From the NCBI RefSeq assembly GCF_016313185.1, contig NZ_CP066218.1:930001-994000 (forward strand): 64,000 nucleotides of DNA, written 5' to 3'. This document shows, piece after piece, positions 15,273 to 24,005 of the stretch. The position numbers and the translations under genes are program-made. The DNA is from Mycolicibacterium baixiangningiae (GTDB lineage: Bacteria > Actinomycetota > Actinomycetes > Mycobacteriales > Mycobacteriaceae). Every line of letters begins with the position of its first letter. The stretch's first letter is position 1. The notes beneath the pieces were generated by a model. It was not told where the DNA came from. It did no database searches and worked only from the letters and a program-made list of their open reading frames with translations.

Positions 15273-18200
15273 TCAAAGCAGCCCGAGCAGCTCCAGGTCG
15301 GTGAGGTACTTGACGATCGCCGGCGCCGACAGGTGCGGGATGTCCTTGTCCGGCCCGATCTTGGCGTCCTGCACCGCGGCGCGGAAGTGATCGGCCGGCG
15401 CCAGTGAGCCGTTGATCGGGTGTCCGGGCTTCTGGTAGTTGTGGATGAGCGGCAGCAGCGATGCCTGGCGTTGCCTCTCCGGAAGCGCCCGCAGCGCCGT
15501 GTCGAAGCGATCCAGCCACGCCGCATATCCGGGCACCCGTGCGATCGGATAGCCGGCTTCGATCAGCCAGTCGACGAAGGTGTCCAGGCTGATGGCGTCG
15601 TCGTGGGGATTCATCACGTGGTAGGTTTCGAAACCCTCTTGTGCCGCCGCGCCGATCGTCGAGATGGCGTCGGCGATGAATTCGACTGGCAGACCGTCGA
15701 AGTGCGCACGTTGGCGGCTCCCGCCCGCGTCCAGCTCGTAGAACGAGTTCGGCGCGATGCCGGTTGCGGCCACGCTCAGCATCAGGCGGGTGAACATGTC
15801 CGGGACGTTGAGCTGCCCGGCGTAGCTGGTGTCGGCCATGATCATGTCGCAGCGGAACACCGCCACGGGCAGGCCGGCCAGGTCGTGTGCCTCGCGCAGC
15901 AGCACTTCGCCGGCCCACTTGCTGTTGCCGTAGCCGTTGGCGTAGCTATCGTCGATCGCGCGGGTGGGGCTCATCTGCCGGATGTCGGCGTTCTCGACGA
16001 AGCGGCCCGGTGCGATCCCGTCGGCCACACCGACCGTCGAGACGTAGACGAACGGCTTGATCCGGGTGGTCAGGGCGATGCGGATGAGCTCCGCGGTGCC
16101 GACGGCGTTCGGCCCGAACAGCTGGCTGTAGGGCAGTACGTGGTTCACCAGCGCTGCCGGGTCGACGATCAGGTCGACGGTGTCGGCCAATCGCTGCCAG
16201 GTCGCCTGCGCCAGGCCGAGATTCGCCTCGCCCTTGTCGCCCGCGAGCACCTCGAGGTGATCGGCGGCGAGTTCCCGGTAGTGGGTGAGCAGCTTCGGAT
16301 CTCCGCTGTCGAACGTCGCGTCGAGGCGGGCCCGTGCGGCGTCGTCGTCCTTCGCGCGGACCAGCGCGATGACCTTGCCGCCGACCAGATTCATCCGCTC
16401 CAGCCACTGCAGGGCGAGATACCGGCCGAGGAACCCGGTGGCGCCGGTCAGCAGCACGGTGCGGACCTCGCCGCTCGGCGCGGGCAGCGACGGCGCGGCC
16501 GCCAGGGTGGCCTCGTCGAGGAACTTGTCCAGCGTGAGGTCTTTCGCGTGGACCTCGGTGGCGTCACGGCCGTGGACCGCGTCGTAGGTGGGTCGCTTGG
16601 AGCCGCCGGTGCGTTGCACCTCGATGTAGGCGGCGATGGCCGCGAGGTCGCTGGCCGGGCTGACGATCACGCCGACCGGCACGTCGACGCCGAAGATGTC
16701 GTTCAGCAGGTTGGCGAAGGTCAACGCTGACAACGAATCCCCACCGAGATCGGTGAACGCGGTGTCGGGTGCGGCGTCGGCGGTCCCGAGGAGCGCTTCC
16801 ACGGCGCGGGTGACGGTCTGCAGGGCGGGGGCGTCGGCGCCATGCTGGCGGAGGTCACGCAGCACGTCGGCCTGTCCCTCGGCGAGGTCGGTGTAGAGCT
16901 GTTCGAGTGCCGGGCCGTAGTGCTCCTTGAGCTGTGGGCGGGCCAGTTTGCGGATGCCGGTGAGCAGGCCGTTGTCGAGGGTGAACGGGCGAGTCTCGAC
17001 CAGGAAGTCGCGCGGGATCTCGTAGGACTGCAGGCCCACCTCGCGGGCGACGCTCTGCAACGCGTCGCTGAGCACCTTCTTGACCGCGGTGACATCACCA
17101 CCGACGCCGGCCAGAGCGTCGTCCGTGGGCACGATGACGGCCAGCACGTAGGAGCGAGCACTGTTGCCGTACACGAAGATCTGGCGGATCGCGGGGTGTC
17201 CGCCGTAGGCGGCTTCCAGCTTCGACACCGTGACGAACTCACCCTGCGAGAGTTTGAGGACGTTGTTGCGGCGATCGACGTAGACCAGGTGGTCAGGTCC
17301 GGTCTCGGCCATCACATCGCCGGTGTGGTACCAGCCGTCGGCGTCGAACAGTTCGGCGGTGACGTCGGGCCGCTTGTAGTACCCAGGGATGAGATCGGTT
17401 GTCTTGAGGTACAACTCGCCGCGCGGATACGGTCGGTCGGTGGCGAAGTAGCCCAGGTCCGGTACGTCGACCAGCTTGTAGTCGAGGGCCGGTGGGCGCC
17501 GGATGTAGCCGTCGATGAGCGCGACGCCGGCCTCGGTGGAGCCGTACCCGTCGACGATGTGGGCGTCGATGAAATCCTCGGACCATGCGCGCAGTTCCGG
17601 TGACGTGGGGGCCGAACCCGTCATCGCCGCGAATTGCCTTCCGCCGAGCAGGCTCTCGCGTTGCTCGGCCATCACCTGGTGCTCGACCTCGTCACGGCTC
17701 AGGTCACCGGGGCCGCTCGCCATCCGCTTCTCGACTTCGCTCTGCACCTCCTGGAACAACATCTCCCAGATACGGGGGACGAAGTCGAGCCGGGTCGGGC
17801 GCGCGAGGGCGAGATCGTCCAGCAGCGTTGACAGGTCGCTGCGTGCGGCGAAGTAGACGGTGCCGCCGGCTCCGAGGGTGGAGTACAGGATGACGCGGCC
17901 CATCACGTGGCTCAGCGGCATGAAGTTCACGCTGATCGCAGGCAGCTTGTCGTCGACGTCCCAGTCCGGGCTGAACCAGCGACGCCAGCAGTTGGCCACC
18001 AGGTAGTCGGTGTACATCGCGCCCTTCGGGGCTCCGGTGCTCCCCGAGGTGTAGATCAGCAGCCGCAGGTCGTCGGGGTTTGCCCTGCTGATCTCCGGTG
18101 CGTGGGCGTCATTCGCGCCCTGGGCGATGACGTCCTCGAGGGTTTCGACGGTGAGGTGCTGTTCGCGCAGGCGGGCGGCGGCGTCGTCGAGGGCGTCACG

Positions 18201-18797
18201 GTGGTCGTCGATCTGCGGGCGGTAGTCGAAGACGATGAACCGCTGCGGCGCGTGTGCGGTGAGTGCGAGTTCGACTGCGTCGCTCAGGTAATCGACGCTG
18301 GTGAGGATCGCCACGGGCTCGGACTCGACCATGATCGGGTGCAGTTGCGTGAGCGGTGCGCTGGTCTGCAGCGGCACTGCGACGGCTCCGGTCAGGGACA
18401 CGGCCATGTCGACGATGGCGTAGTCGGCGCTGGTGAACCCCAGCGTCGCAACCCGGTCGCCGGGCTGGACGGGATTGCGGGACAGGGCGTGAGCGAGCGC
18501 CTGCACCCGCGACCAGGTCTCGCGGTAGGTCAGGGTCTCGAAGCGGGGCTGCAGTTCGGCGACGGTGCGGCCGGATTCGTCGGTGACGAACTCGACGACG
18601 CGCTGGCCCAGAGCGGGCCGGTCGGCGTAGCCCGTCGTGACAGTGCGAATAACGTCGCTGAGGAGTATGCCGGGCTGGTAGATGGCGTCGGTGATAGCTG
18701 GATCAGGTTGGGCGGCAATGAGTTGCGCGTCACTTGAGGTCAACTGGGCGAAGCGGTGCAGGAGCCGCGCTTCGCGCTCGGTGGCTGGTGTTGACAT
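15273..18797 (-). CDS. car: Carboxylic acid reductase (FadD9/CAR type)
   Basis: A 1174-aa three-domain enzyme that activates carboxylic or fatty acids with ATP, loads them on a phosphopantetheine arm and reduces the thioester with NADPH to the aldehyde. Adenylation domain about residues 1-640, with P-loop YTSGSTGAPKG at 249-259 and the VDGYGSTEAG region. Carrier domain with DLGGDSLSAL, Ser688 being the attachment site. Reductase domain from about 780 (VLLTGATGFLGRYL), with the short-chain-dehydrogenase-like Tyr/Lys region GYGNSKWAGE. ATG 18797 follows GGGAG. A phosphopantetheinyl transferase is needed for activity and is not in this window. Length and domain order match mycobacterial CARs, so the call is strong. 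Confidence 0.96.
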   Translation of the reverse strand: MSTPATEREARLLHRFAQLTSSDAQLIAAQPDPAITDAIYQPGILLSDVIRTVTTGYADRPALGQRVVEFVTDESGRTVAELQPRFETLTYRETWSRVQALAHALSRNPVQPGDRVATLGFTSADYAIVDMAVSLTGAVAVPLQTSAPLTQLHPIMVESEPVAILTSVDYLSDAVELALTAHAPQRFIVFDYRPQIDDHRDALDDAAARLREQHLTVETLEDVIAQGANDAHAPEISRANPDDLRLLIYTSGSTGAPKGAMYTDYLVANCWRRWFSPDWDVDDKLPAISVNFMPLSHVMGRVILYSTLGAGGTVYFAARSDLSTLLDDLALARPTRLDFVPRIWEMLFQEVQSEVEKRMASGPGDLSRDEVEHQVMAEQRESLLGGRQFAAMTGSAPTSPELRAWSEDFIDAHIVDGYGSTEAGVALIDGYIRRPPALDYKLVDVPDLGYFATDRPYPRGELYLKTTDLIPGYYKRPDVTAELFDADGWYHTGDVMAETGPDHLVYVDRRNNVLKLSQGEFVTVSKLEAAYGGHPAIRQIFVYGNSARSYVLAVIVPTDDALAGVGGDVTAVKKVLSDALQSVAREVGLQSYEIPRDFLVETRPFTLDNGLLTGIRKLARPQLKEHYGPALEQLYTDLAEGQADVLRDLRQHGADAPALQTVTRAVEALLGTADAAPDTAFTDLGGDSLSALTFANLLNDIFGVDVPVGVIVSPASDLAAIAAYIEVQRTGGSKRPTYDAVHGRDATEVHAKDLTLDKFLDEATLAAAPSLPAPSGEVRTVLLTGATGFLGRYLALQWLERMNLVGGKVIALVRAKDDDAARARLDATFDSGDPKLLTHYRELAADHLEVLAGDKGEANLGLAQATWQRLADTVDLIVDPAALVNHVLPYSQLFGPNAVGTAELIRIALTTRIKPFVYVSTVGVADGIAPGRFVENADIRQMSPTRAIDDSYANGYGNSKWAGEVLLREAHDLAGLPVAVFRCDMIMADTSYAGQLNVPDMFTRLMLSVAATGIAPNSFYELDAGGSRQRAHFDGLPVEFIADAISTIGAAAQEGFETYHVMNPHDDAISLDTFVDWLIEAGYPIARVPGYAAWLDRFDTALRALPERQRQASLLPLIHNYQKPGHPINGSLAPADHFRAAVQDAKIGPDKDIPHLSAPAIVKYLTDLELLGLL

Positions 18798-18982
18798 GGG
18801 AGTCTCCCGTAGTCGATCTGTGCGACGGAGCCGTGCGGCTGTCACTAGGAGCAACGGGCGTGTGGAGCGGATGTAGTCCTGGGAATGTGCTGTGGGACCA
18901 CTGTTTTACGGCTGTACGCAGGCAGAATGCGCTGTTCAGCGGAAGCCGTGGTGATCAGTCGGTGAGCGACATCACGGCGTCG

Positions 18983-20206
18983 TCAGCGGCGTAGCGGCGC
19001 CGCGGCTTCGAACGTGGCGGCTCTACCGGCCGATTGCCATTCGAGCCAGCGTTCCCACCGTCGGAGGTTGGCGAGCTGCCAACGGCGGTCTACTTGCGGG
19101 CTGAGGCGCCGGGTGAGTTCGAGGGCCGCGATGAGCGGGGCCTTCGCGAGGAGAAGCGCGATGCCGGGCAGGGCCGACGGCAGGCGGTAGCGGCGACGGT
19201 TCCACGGCAGCATGTAGAGACCGAGGTAACCCGCCTGTACCCGGTAGTGGTACTCGGCTCTGATTCTGGCGAGGCCTTTGTGCGCCGGGGTCGGCTCGAA
19301 CGCGGGAACGAAGGATTCGACGAGTTCGGTGCCGCTGCGCGCACTGTCGTAGCTGCGGGCGGAGTCGGCCAGGAACAGGATGCGCCAGGCGTCGGCGACG
19401 GTTTCGGGGAAGTACCCGTCGCACCGGACGCCGACGAGGTGGCCGCAGTAGCGGTTGAAGTGCAGGACGGCGCGCATCTCCTGCGGTGAGGTGAGGTGCC
19501 CGAGCGCGAACAGGCCGAGGGCGGGGGCGACGCTGCCGCCGAGCAGGGTGAGCAGCATGGCGGACTGGCTGATCGGCAGACCCCAGCGGGTGGCATCCCA
19601 TTCGGGGTGGTGTCTGACGCGGTCGCGGACGCTCACGTGCATGATGCGCACGTGCAGAGAGATGTTGCGGGCGGGGGAGTTCGGAGTGAGCAGGGCGCCG
19701 GGGCGGCAGACCTCGATCCACCACTTCGACGTTTCGAGGTAGCGGTGTAGCGCCCGGTCGCCGGCGTAGCCACCGCTCAGGCTCAGGGGGACGGCGAGCC
19801 AGCCCTCGGTGTAGGTGTCGTTGGTGCCGGCGTTACCGAGGGCGCCGAGCGCGTAGGCCCAGCGGCGCCAGACGGCTGCGCCCTGTTCGAGGAGGTCGGG
19901 GTCGAGCCAACCGGGGAGCTGTTCGAACTCCGCAAAGAGCTCGCGCATGGAGTCGGGTGCGTCGTCGATGGTGTCGATGCCGTGTTGTTGCGCCTGCTCG
20001 ACGAGGTCGCGGGCCTTCCGGGCGCCGAGGTCACCGTGGTAGGTCTCGGCGACGAAGCGTTCGGCGGTGGGGTCGCCTTCGCTGAGGCCGTCGATGAACC
20101 TCTGGGCGACGGTGTCGTCGGGGAGGAGGTCGATGCCGAGCTTGCGTGCGGTGTTCGAGAGCCGGGTGCGGCGGCCGGTGGGCGGGTAGCGGAACGCGGT
20201 CGGCAT
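18983..20206 (-). CDS. Oxygenase MpaB-family (DUF2236) protein
   Basis: A 407-aa mostly helical protein of the DUF2236/MpaB family. Relatives include the fungal mycophenolate oxygenase MpaB and the rubber-oxygenase Lcp, which bind haem b through histidines. Candidate histidines lie in VRHHPEWDATRWGLPISQ and in FNRYCGHLVG. There is no signal peptide; the N-terminus is basic (YPPTGRRTRLSNTARKLG). The reaction in mycobacteria is undefined. It stands alone, separated from the CAR gene by about 185 bp. Confidence 0.8.
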   Translation of the reverse strand: MPTAFRYPPTGRRTRLSNTARKLGIDLLPDDTVAQRFIDGLSEGDPTAERFVAETYHGDLGARKARDLVEQAQQHGIDTIDDAPDSMRELFAEFEQLPGWLDPDLLEQGAAVWRRWAYALGALGNAGTNDTYTEGWLAVPLSLSGGYAGDRALHRYLETSKWWIEVCRPGALLTPNSPARNISLHVRIMHVSVRDRVRHHPEWDATRWGLPISQSAMLLTLLGGSVAPALGLFALGHLTSPQEMRAVLHFNRYCGHLVGVRCDGYFPETVADAWRILFLADSARSYDSARSGTELVESFVPAFEPTPAHKGLARIRAEYHYRVQAGYLGLYMLPWNRRRYRLPSALPGIALLLAKAPLIAALELTRRLSPQVDRRWQLANLRRWERWLEWQSAGRAATFEAAAPLRR

Positions 20207-20306
20207 GGGTCTGTCTTAGCGCACTGGGCACCGAAATTAGCGGAGTTGGGGGTGTCCGCGGTGCCGCAGAATCGAAAGATCATGGACGAGGGTGCGGGAG
20301 GTAGCG

Positions 20307-20591
20307 ATGCTGGTCGACCCGGAGATTCTGCGCGCATTTGCCGGTCAGGTGGATATCGCGGCGGCGGATATCGGCGCGGTCGACGTGGGCGGCAAGACTT
20401 CTTCCGCGGGCGATGCGCTGCCTGGCTCGACGACGCAGTGGGCGGTAGGGGCGGTGGGGAAGCACTTCCAGCAGATGGCGACGCAGCTGGCGGAGAACGT
20501 GACGAAGATGGGCCAAGCGGTGCGCGGCGTGGGTGACACGTTCGAGGTGGCGGACGACGCGCTGGCAGGCCAGTTCGACGGGCTCTTCTGA
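20307..20591 (+). CDS. EspC-like ESX/type VII secretion-associated protein
   Basis: A 94-aa helical-hairpin protein of the EspC family, exported by type VII (ESX) systems as a partner of a larger EspB- or EspA-like protein. It has the two-helix layout with a turn containing ALPGSTTQW, and the C-terminal end TFEVADDALAG, where Phe replaces Tyr of the usual YxxxD/E secretion signal. ATG 20307 follows GGGAGGT. The next gene starts 3 bp downstream, as in EspC-partner cassettes, but is frameshifted, so this protein may be an orphan. A degraded copy of its 3' end occurs near 26930-27020. Confidence 0.78.
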   Translation: MLVDPEILRAFAGQVDIAAADIGAVDVGGKTSSAGDALPGSTTQWAVGAVGKHFQQMATQLAENVTKMGQAVRGVGDTFEVADDALAGQFDGLF

Positions 20592-20965
20592 ACGATGTTG
20601 CCCTCGCGTCCCACGCTGAGGGGCTGGAATCCCGACGCGCTCGCCACGTCGACAGACGCAGTCGGTGCTGCGGCCGAATCAGTCGAGGGATCGGTGAAGG
20701 GGATCGACAGCGCGTGCGGTCGGATGCCGGAAACACAGGCCTGGGAGGGGCGCTCCCACGAGGCGGCGAGCGCGATGTTCGGGCGAGCGAACGCGGACGC
20801 CACGGAGCTGTCCGAGTACGCCCACGCCGTCGCTGCGGCATTGCGGACGGGAAGCTCGGCGATCGGAGGAGCCAGGTCGGCGCTTCTGAGCAAGGCTGAC
20901 GCGGTCGACGCAGGGCCGCTGAGCGTGACCGATCAATGGGTGGTGCTGATCGATCCGGTGAAGAT
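20500..20965 (+). repeat. Direct repeat copy A of EspC/partner cassette
   Basis: This segment (3' end of the EspC-like gene plus 5' part of its partner) reappears in the same orientation at about 26930-27395. By eye the copies agree at roughly nine of ten positions, including the gene junction (TTCGACGGGCTCTTCTGA) and the stretch coding for AGPLSVTDQWVVLIDPV. The copies are about 6.43 kb apart and could support recombination. Confidence 0.8.
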
Positions 20966-21959
20966 GTCGACTGAGGAATTCGCCGAGCTGGAGAAGCTCG
21001 CGGCAGCGGAGCAGAGCGCCATCAACAAACTGCTGACCGCGGTCGGAGACGCGGATGAGGACACAGCCAATGTCGTGACGGCAGCCGGCGGGCGATTCGG
21101 GTTCGTCGAAGCCAAGCCCTCGGGGGATCCTTCGCGATTCCTACGGCGCCGCAGAGGCCGCCCGACCAAGTCCCAAACCCTCGGGACCCGATGGGGATAC
21201 TCGATCAGCAGGCCCTGCGGAATGGCGATATGGCGGTCACGGTTCGTGAAGTCGTCGAATCGGAGAATTCGCACGGCGAAGAGGTCACCACCGTCTACAT
21301 GCAAGACGGCAGTAAGCAGGTGATCACCAAGAAGGATCCCTTCGACTGGCCGAGTCGACAGGACTTCATCACCGTCGAGCAGTTCGACAAGGACGGCGAG
21401 GAGACCTCGCAATCGAGCTCCTGGCACGACCTCGGAAACGATTGCGATTACACGTCGGTCACGTGGCCCGACGGATCGAACTTCACGATGTCCATGGATC
21501 CGACGGGCATCGCACCGCTGGCTTTACGACGGCGGGAGGTCGACATCAAGCGGTGCCGGTTCAATTGATCGACAACATGTCGCTCGGGGCGGGCACGGCT
21601 CTGTCACGCCTCGAGAAGCACGTGGTCAACGGCGGCAGCTTGCCTATGCTCACCGCGGAGTCCGTCGATGACATCGGTAAGGCCGCGAAGTTCGGTGGCC
21701 CGGCGCGGGGGTGGCGACGACGGTGTTCGACATGGTGATGGCTGAGTCGGGCCGGGATGCCTGCATCGCGGCGTTCGGTGGAATCGGTGGAGCTGGTGGC
21801 GGATGGGCCGGTGCTGAAGTCGGTGCCATGGCTGGTGCCGCGACGGGTCCCTTAGCGTGGTTCATGGTTCCCGTGCTGGCCGCGGGTGGTGCGGCGGGCG
21901 GCGGATACGGGATGGGAGAGCTCGGCAAGGTGATGGGGGACGTGGTTTGCCCGTATTGA
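20595..21959 (+). pseudogene. EspC partner protein gene, broken by three -1 frameshifts
   Basis: Three frame changes split what should be one protein of about 450 aa. The first segment (WNPDALATSTDAVG to EAKPSGD) runs to the G-run at 21122-21126. There the reading continues one frame back as GSFAIPTAPQRPPDQVPNP and on through VYMQDGSKQVITKKD. A second slip near 21490-21505 leads into GHRTAGFTTAGGRHQAVPVQ, and a third near 21700-21708 leads from KAAKFGGPA into GVATTVFDMVMAESG and the Gly/Ala-rich end at 21959. The slips occur at or near G-runs, so sequencing error cannot be excluded. The N-terminal part is a WXG100-like helical domain and the C-terminus is hydrophobic. Same order as in intact mycobacterial EspC cassettes. 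Confidence 0.72.
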
Positions 21960-22717
21960 GGCTTCCTGAACCAGCCGGTTGGCAGGCCAGTAGGCGTCGG
22001 CTGACATGGATCACCGTTGCGTCGTTGACATCCTTCTCGCCGGGAGTGATTTACGGGGTGCGATCGCTGCTACGCGGGCATTACCTCACGGTCCTCGCAA
22101 TGTTCTGCCTGGTCGCCTGCCTGGTCCTAGTGCTAGTAGCGTTGCATCTGGTACAGAGCGGTCGCACGACCCTACGTGCAATCTACGACCGCAATGGGAC
22201 CGAACTCCTCCCCGACAGACGGTTCGGTGTGCTCGTCATATGTGGGGCCGTTACGGCTGTTCCGGCGTTCCTAGCGTTGGCGATCTTCGTCCCGAGAGGA
22301 GGCATCGACATTCCCATGTCTCAAGGCATGCAGATGCTCTCGCCGTGGCTCGGTTGGTTCGGAGCGTCTATCGCGGTACTCGGGCTGATCACCGTGTGGC
22401 GGGGCGGCATCGGGTATGTCGGACTCACACCGGACGAAATCGACATCGTAAACGCAGCATTCACGGAGTCCGTCCAATGGGATGACATCGCTGATGTCAC
22501 GGACAGCACTGAGACGAAGAAGACGCGCAGAGCCGTCGTCCTCTGCCTTCGAGACGGCAGCGAGAAGATCATCGACGGCGCGGACTTCTATGTGCCGAAG
22601 GGGACTGCCCTTTATTGGATGGTGCGGCACTACTGGCGCCATGCTGATGATCGCGCCGAGCTCTGTGACGGATCTGCCTTGAAGCGGCTTCGCGAGCAGC
22701 GGTTCGAGACGGTGTGA
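21947..22717 (+). CDS. Four-helix membrane protein, unknown function
   Basis: A 256-aa integral membrane protein. Hydrophobic segments: WITVASLTSFSPGVIYG, LTVLAMFCLVACLVLVLVAL, FGVLVICGAVTAVPAFLAL and WLGWFGASIAVLGLITV. A soluble tail of about 100 residues has a PH-like beta pattern (YVGLTPDEIDIV, VQWDDIADVTD, VLCLRDGSEKIIDG). TTG 21947 is chosen because GGGGGA lies just upstream; it overlaps the end of the EspC-partner gene by 13 bp, which implies coupling. That placement suggests it is a third member of the ESX cassette. No family recognised. Confidence 0.62.
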   Translation: MPVLRLPEPAGWQASRRRLTWITVASLTSFSPGVIYGVRSLLRGHYLTVLAMFCLVACLVLVLVALHLVQSGRTTLRAIYDRNGTELLPDRRFGVLVICGAVTAVPAFLALAIFVPRGGIDIPMSQGMQMLSPWLGWFGASIAVLGLITVWRGGIGYVGLTPDEIDIVNAAFTESVQWDDIADVTDSTETKKTRRAVVLCLRDGSEKIIDGADFYVPKGTALYWMVRHYWRHADDRAELCDGSALKRLREQRFETV

Positions 22718-22859
22718 GCAGCAAGGGCTGCAATCCACGCTTCCCGCGGTTCGGTCAGCCCGCCGGAATGACACAATCCCGGCAATTTGACCGGTCCGAA
22801 CCGGGCGCACTCCGGCAGACGATCACCAGTGACGAGGATCGTCGCCGCAAGGAGGAACA

Positions 22860-23315
22860 ATGCAACGGGCCGTCAAGTACCTACTCGCTTGGTTCGCCGT
22901 CTACCTGCTCGCGACCGGGACATGGCAGCAGCTCTCCCCGCGCTCGTTCTACGACCACTTCCCCGGATTCGGGCTGCACTGGGTGGACATCGACGGGCCG
23001 TACAACGAACACCTGCTGCGCGACGTCGGCCAGGGCAACATCGCGATGGGCCTGGTGGCGCTGACCGCCCTGCTGATCGGCGGCGTGTGGTTGGCCAGGG
23101 TCACCGGGATGGCCGTCATGGTGGCGAACGTCCCGCACCAGATCTATCACCAGACGCACGTCGACATCCTGCCCACCGTCAGCGAACAGGTGCTGCAGAC
23201 GCTCACGCTGTCGATCGTGTCCGTCACCGCAATCGCTTTGACCGTGTTGGCCTTCCGGTCGCCGGTCTCGCCGCCGGTCGAGGCTCCGGCCGTCAGCCAC
23301 GCAGGCAGGAGCTGA
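22860..23315 (+). CDS. Small four-helix membrane protein
   Basis: A 151-aa membrane protein with helices around YLLAWFAVYLLATG, NIAMGLVALTALLIGGVW, MAVMVANVPHQIYH and LSIVSVTAIALTVLAF. The loop FYDHFPGFGLHW followed by NEHLLRDVGQGN is characteristic of a widespread actinobacterial membrane family that I cannot name securely (DUF4345-like). A strong AAGGAGG precedes ATG 22860. The next membrane gene starts 2 bp after its stop, so they form an operon. Function unknown. Confidence 0.75.
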   Translation: MQRAVKYLLAWFAVYLLATGTWQQLSPRSFYDHFPGFGLHWVDIDGPYNEHLLRDVGQGNIAMGLVALTALLIGGVWLARVTGMAVMVANVPHQIYHQTHVDILPTVSEQVLQTLTLSIVSVTAIALTVLAFRSPVSPPVEAPAVSHAGRS

Positions 23316-23317
23316 CG

Positions 23318-23827
23318 GTGAGCGCCGCCGACATCCTCGACTGGGTGTGGCAACGCCACCACAACGTGTTGAGCTGGTACATCCGTCCGCTGTTCATGTT
23401 GCCGCTGGCGTGGTTCGCCTACCGGCGCAGCGGGGCGGGCATCGTCGCGACCCTGGTCGCGCTGGCCACCAGCATGTTCTGGTTCCCCGCGCCGGACACC
23501 CCCGACGCCCGGGTGGAGGAATTCCTCGCCTTCGAGCGGGACTGGCTGACCGGACCGTGGACCGTCGCCAAGGTGGCATGGACGTTGCTTGTTCCGGCGT
23601 CCCTGACCGCGTACTGCCTCGTGTTCTGGAAGCGCTCCCTGCTGTGGGGCGTCATCCTGTTGAATCTGATGGCCATCGGCAAGCTGTTCTGGGGCGTCAC
23701 CGCCGGCGCGGGCACCGGATGGGCGATGACGGCTCCCGCTCTGATCGGCTTGTTCGTATGCGACGCCGGTCTGGTTGCAACGCTGCAGATTCGGCGACGG
23801 TCACGGAAGGCGACGGCAGCACTGTGA
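23318..23827 (+). CDS. Membrane protein, second gene of a two-gene operon
   Basis: A 169-aa membrane protein from GTG 23318. It starts with a soluble VSAADILDWVWQRHH helix, then hydrophobic segments (IRPLFMLPLAWFAY, IVATLVALATSMFWF, VAKVAWTLLVPASLTAYCL, LLWGVILLNLMAIGKLFWG, TAPALIGLFVCDAGLVATL) and a basic tail. It is coupled to the gene upstream (2-bp gap). The pairing suggests one membrane complex. I do not recognise the family. Confidence 0.72.
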   Translation: MSAADILDWVWQRHHNVLSWYIRPLFMLPLAWFAYRRSGAGIVATLVALATSMFWFPAPDTPDARVEEFLAFERDWLTGPWTVAKVAWTLLVPASLTAYCLVFWKRSLLWGVILLNLMAIGKLFWGVTAGAGTGWAMTAPALIGLFVCDAGLVATLQIRRRSRKATAAL

Positions 23828-24005
23828 ACACCATCGAGAAGAACCGCGGCGCCGCCGTGCTGACCTACTTCGACGACGCCGGCGCTGGCCCACTGGATGG
23901 CCGACGCGAAGCTCACGGCGGACACGGCGTCCACCTCCGGCTTGGAGGACAAGGCGGCGGCGCACTGCGAGAGTGGGACGGGGCGCACGGTCGGCAGGAT
24001 AGCGA

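Noticed and set aside
15420..16730. A 436-codon plus-strand frame
   Set aside because: It is antisense to the carboxylic acid reductase, which has unambiguous domains on the other strand.
23824..24005. A short frame after the membrane operon (VNTIEKNRGAAVLTYF), and another phase reading LAHWMADAKLTADTAS
   Set aside because: Neither phase has a ribosome-binding site or stable codon use over its length, and the signal changes frame. At most a relic, not enough to annotate.
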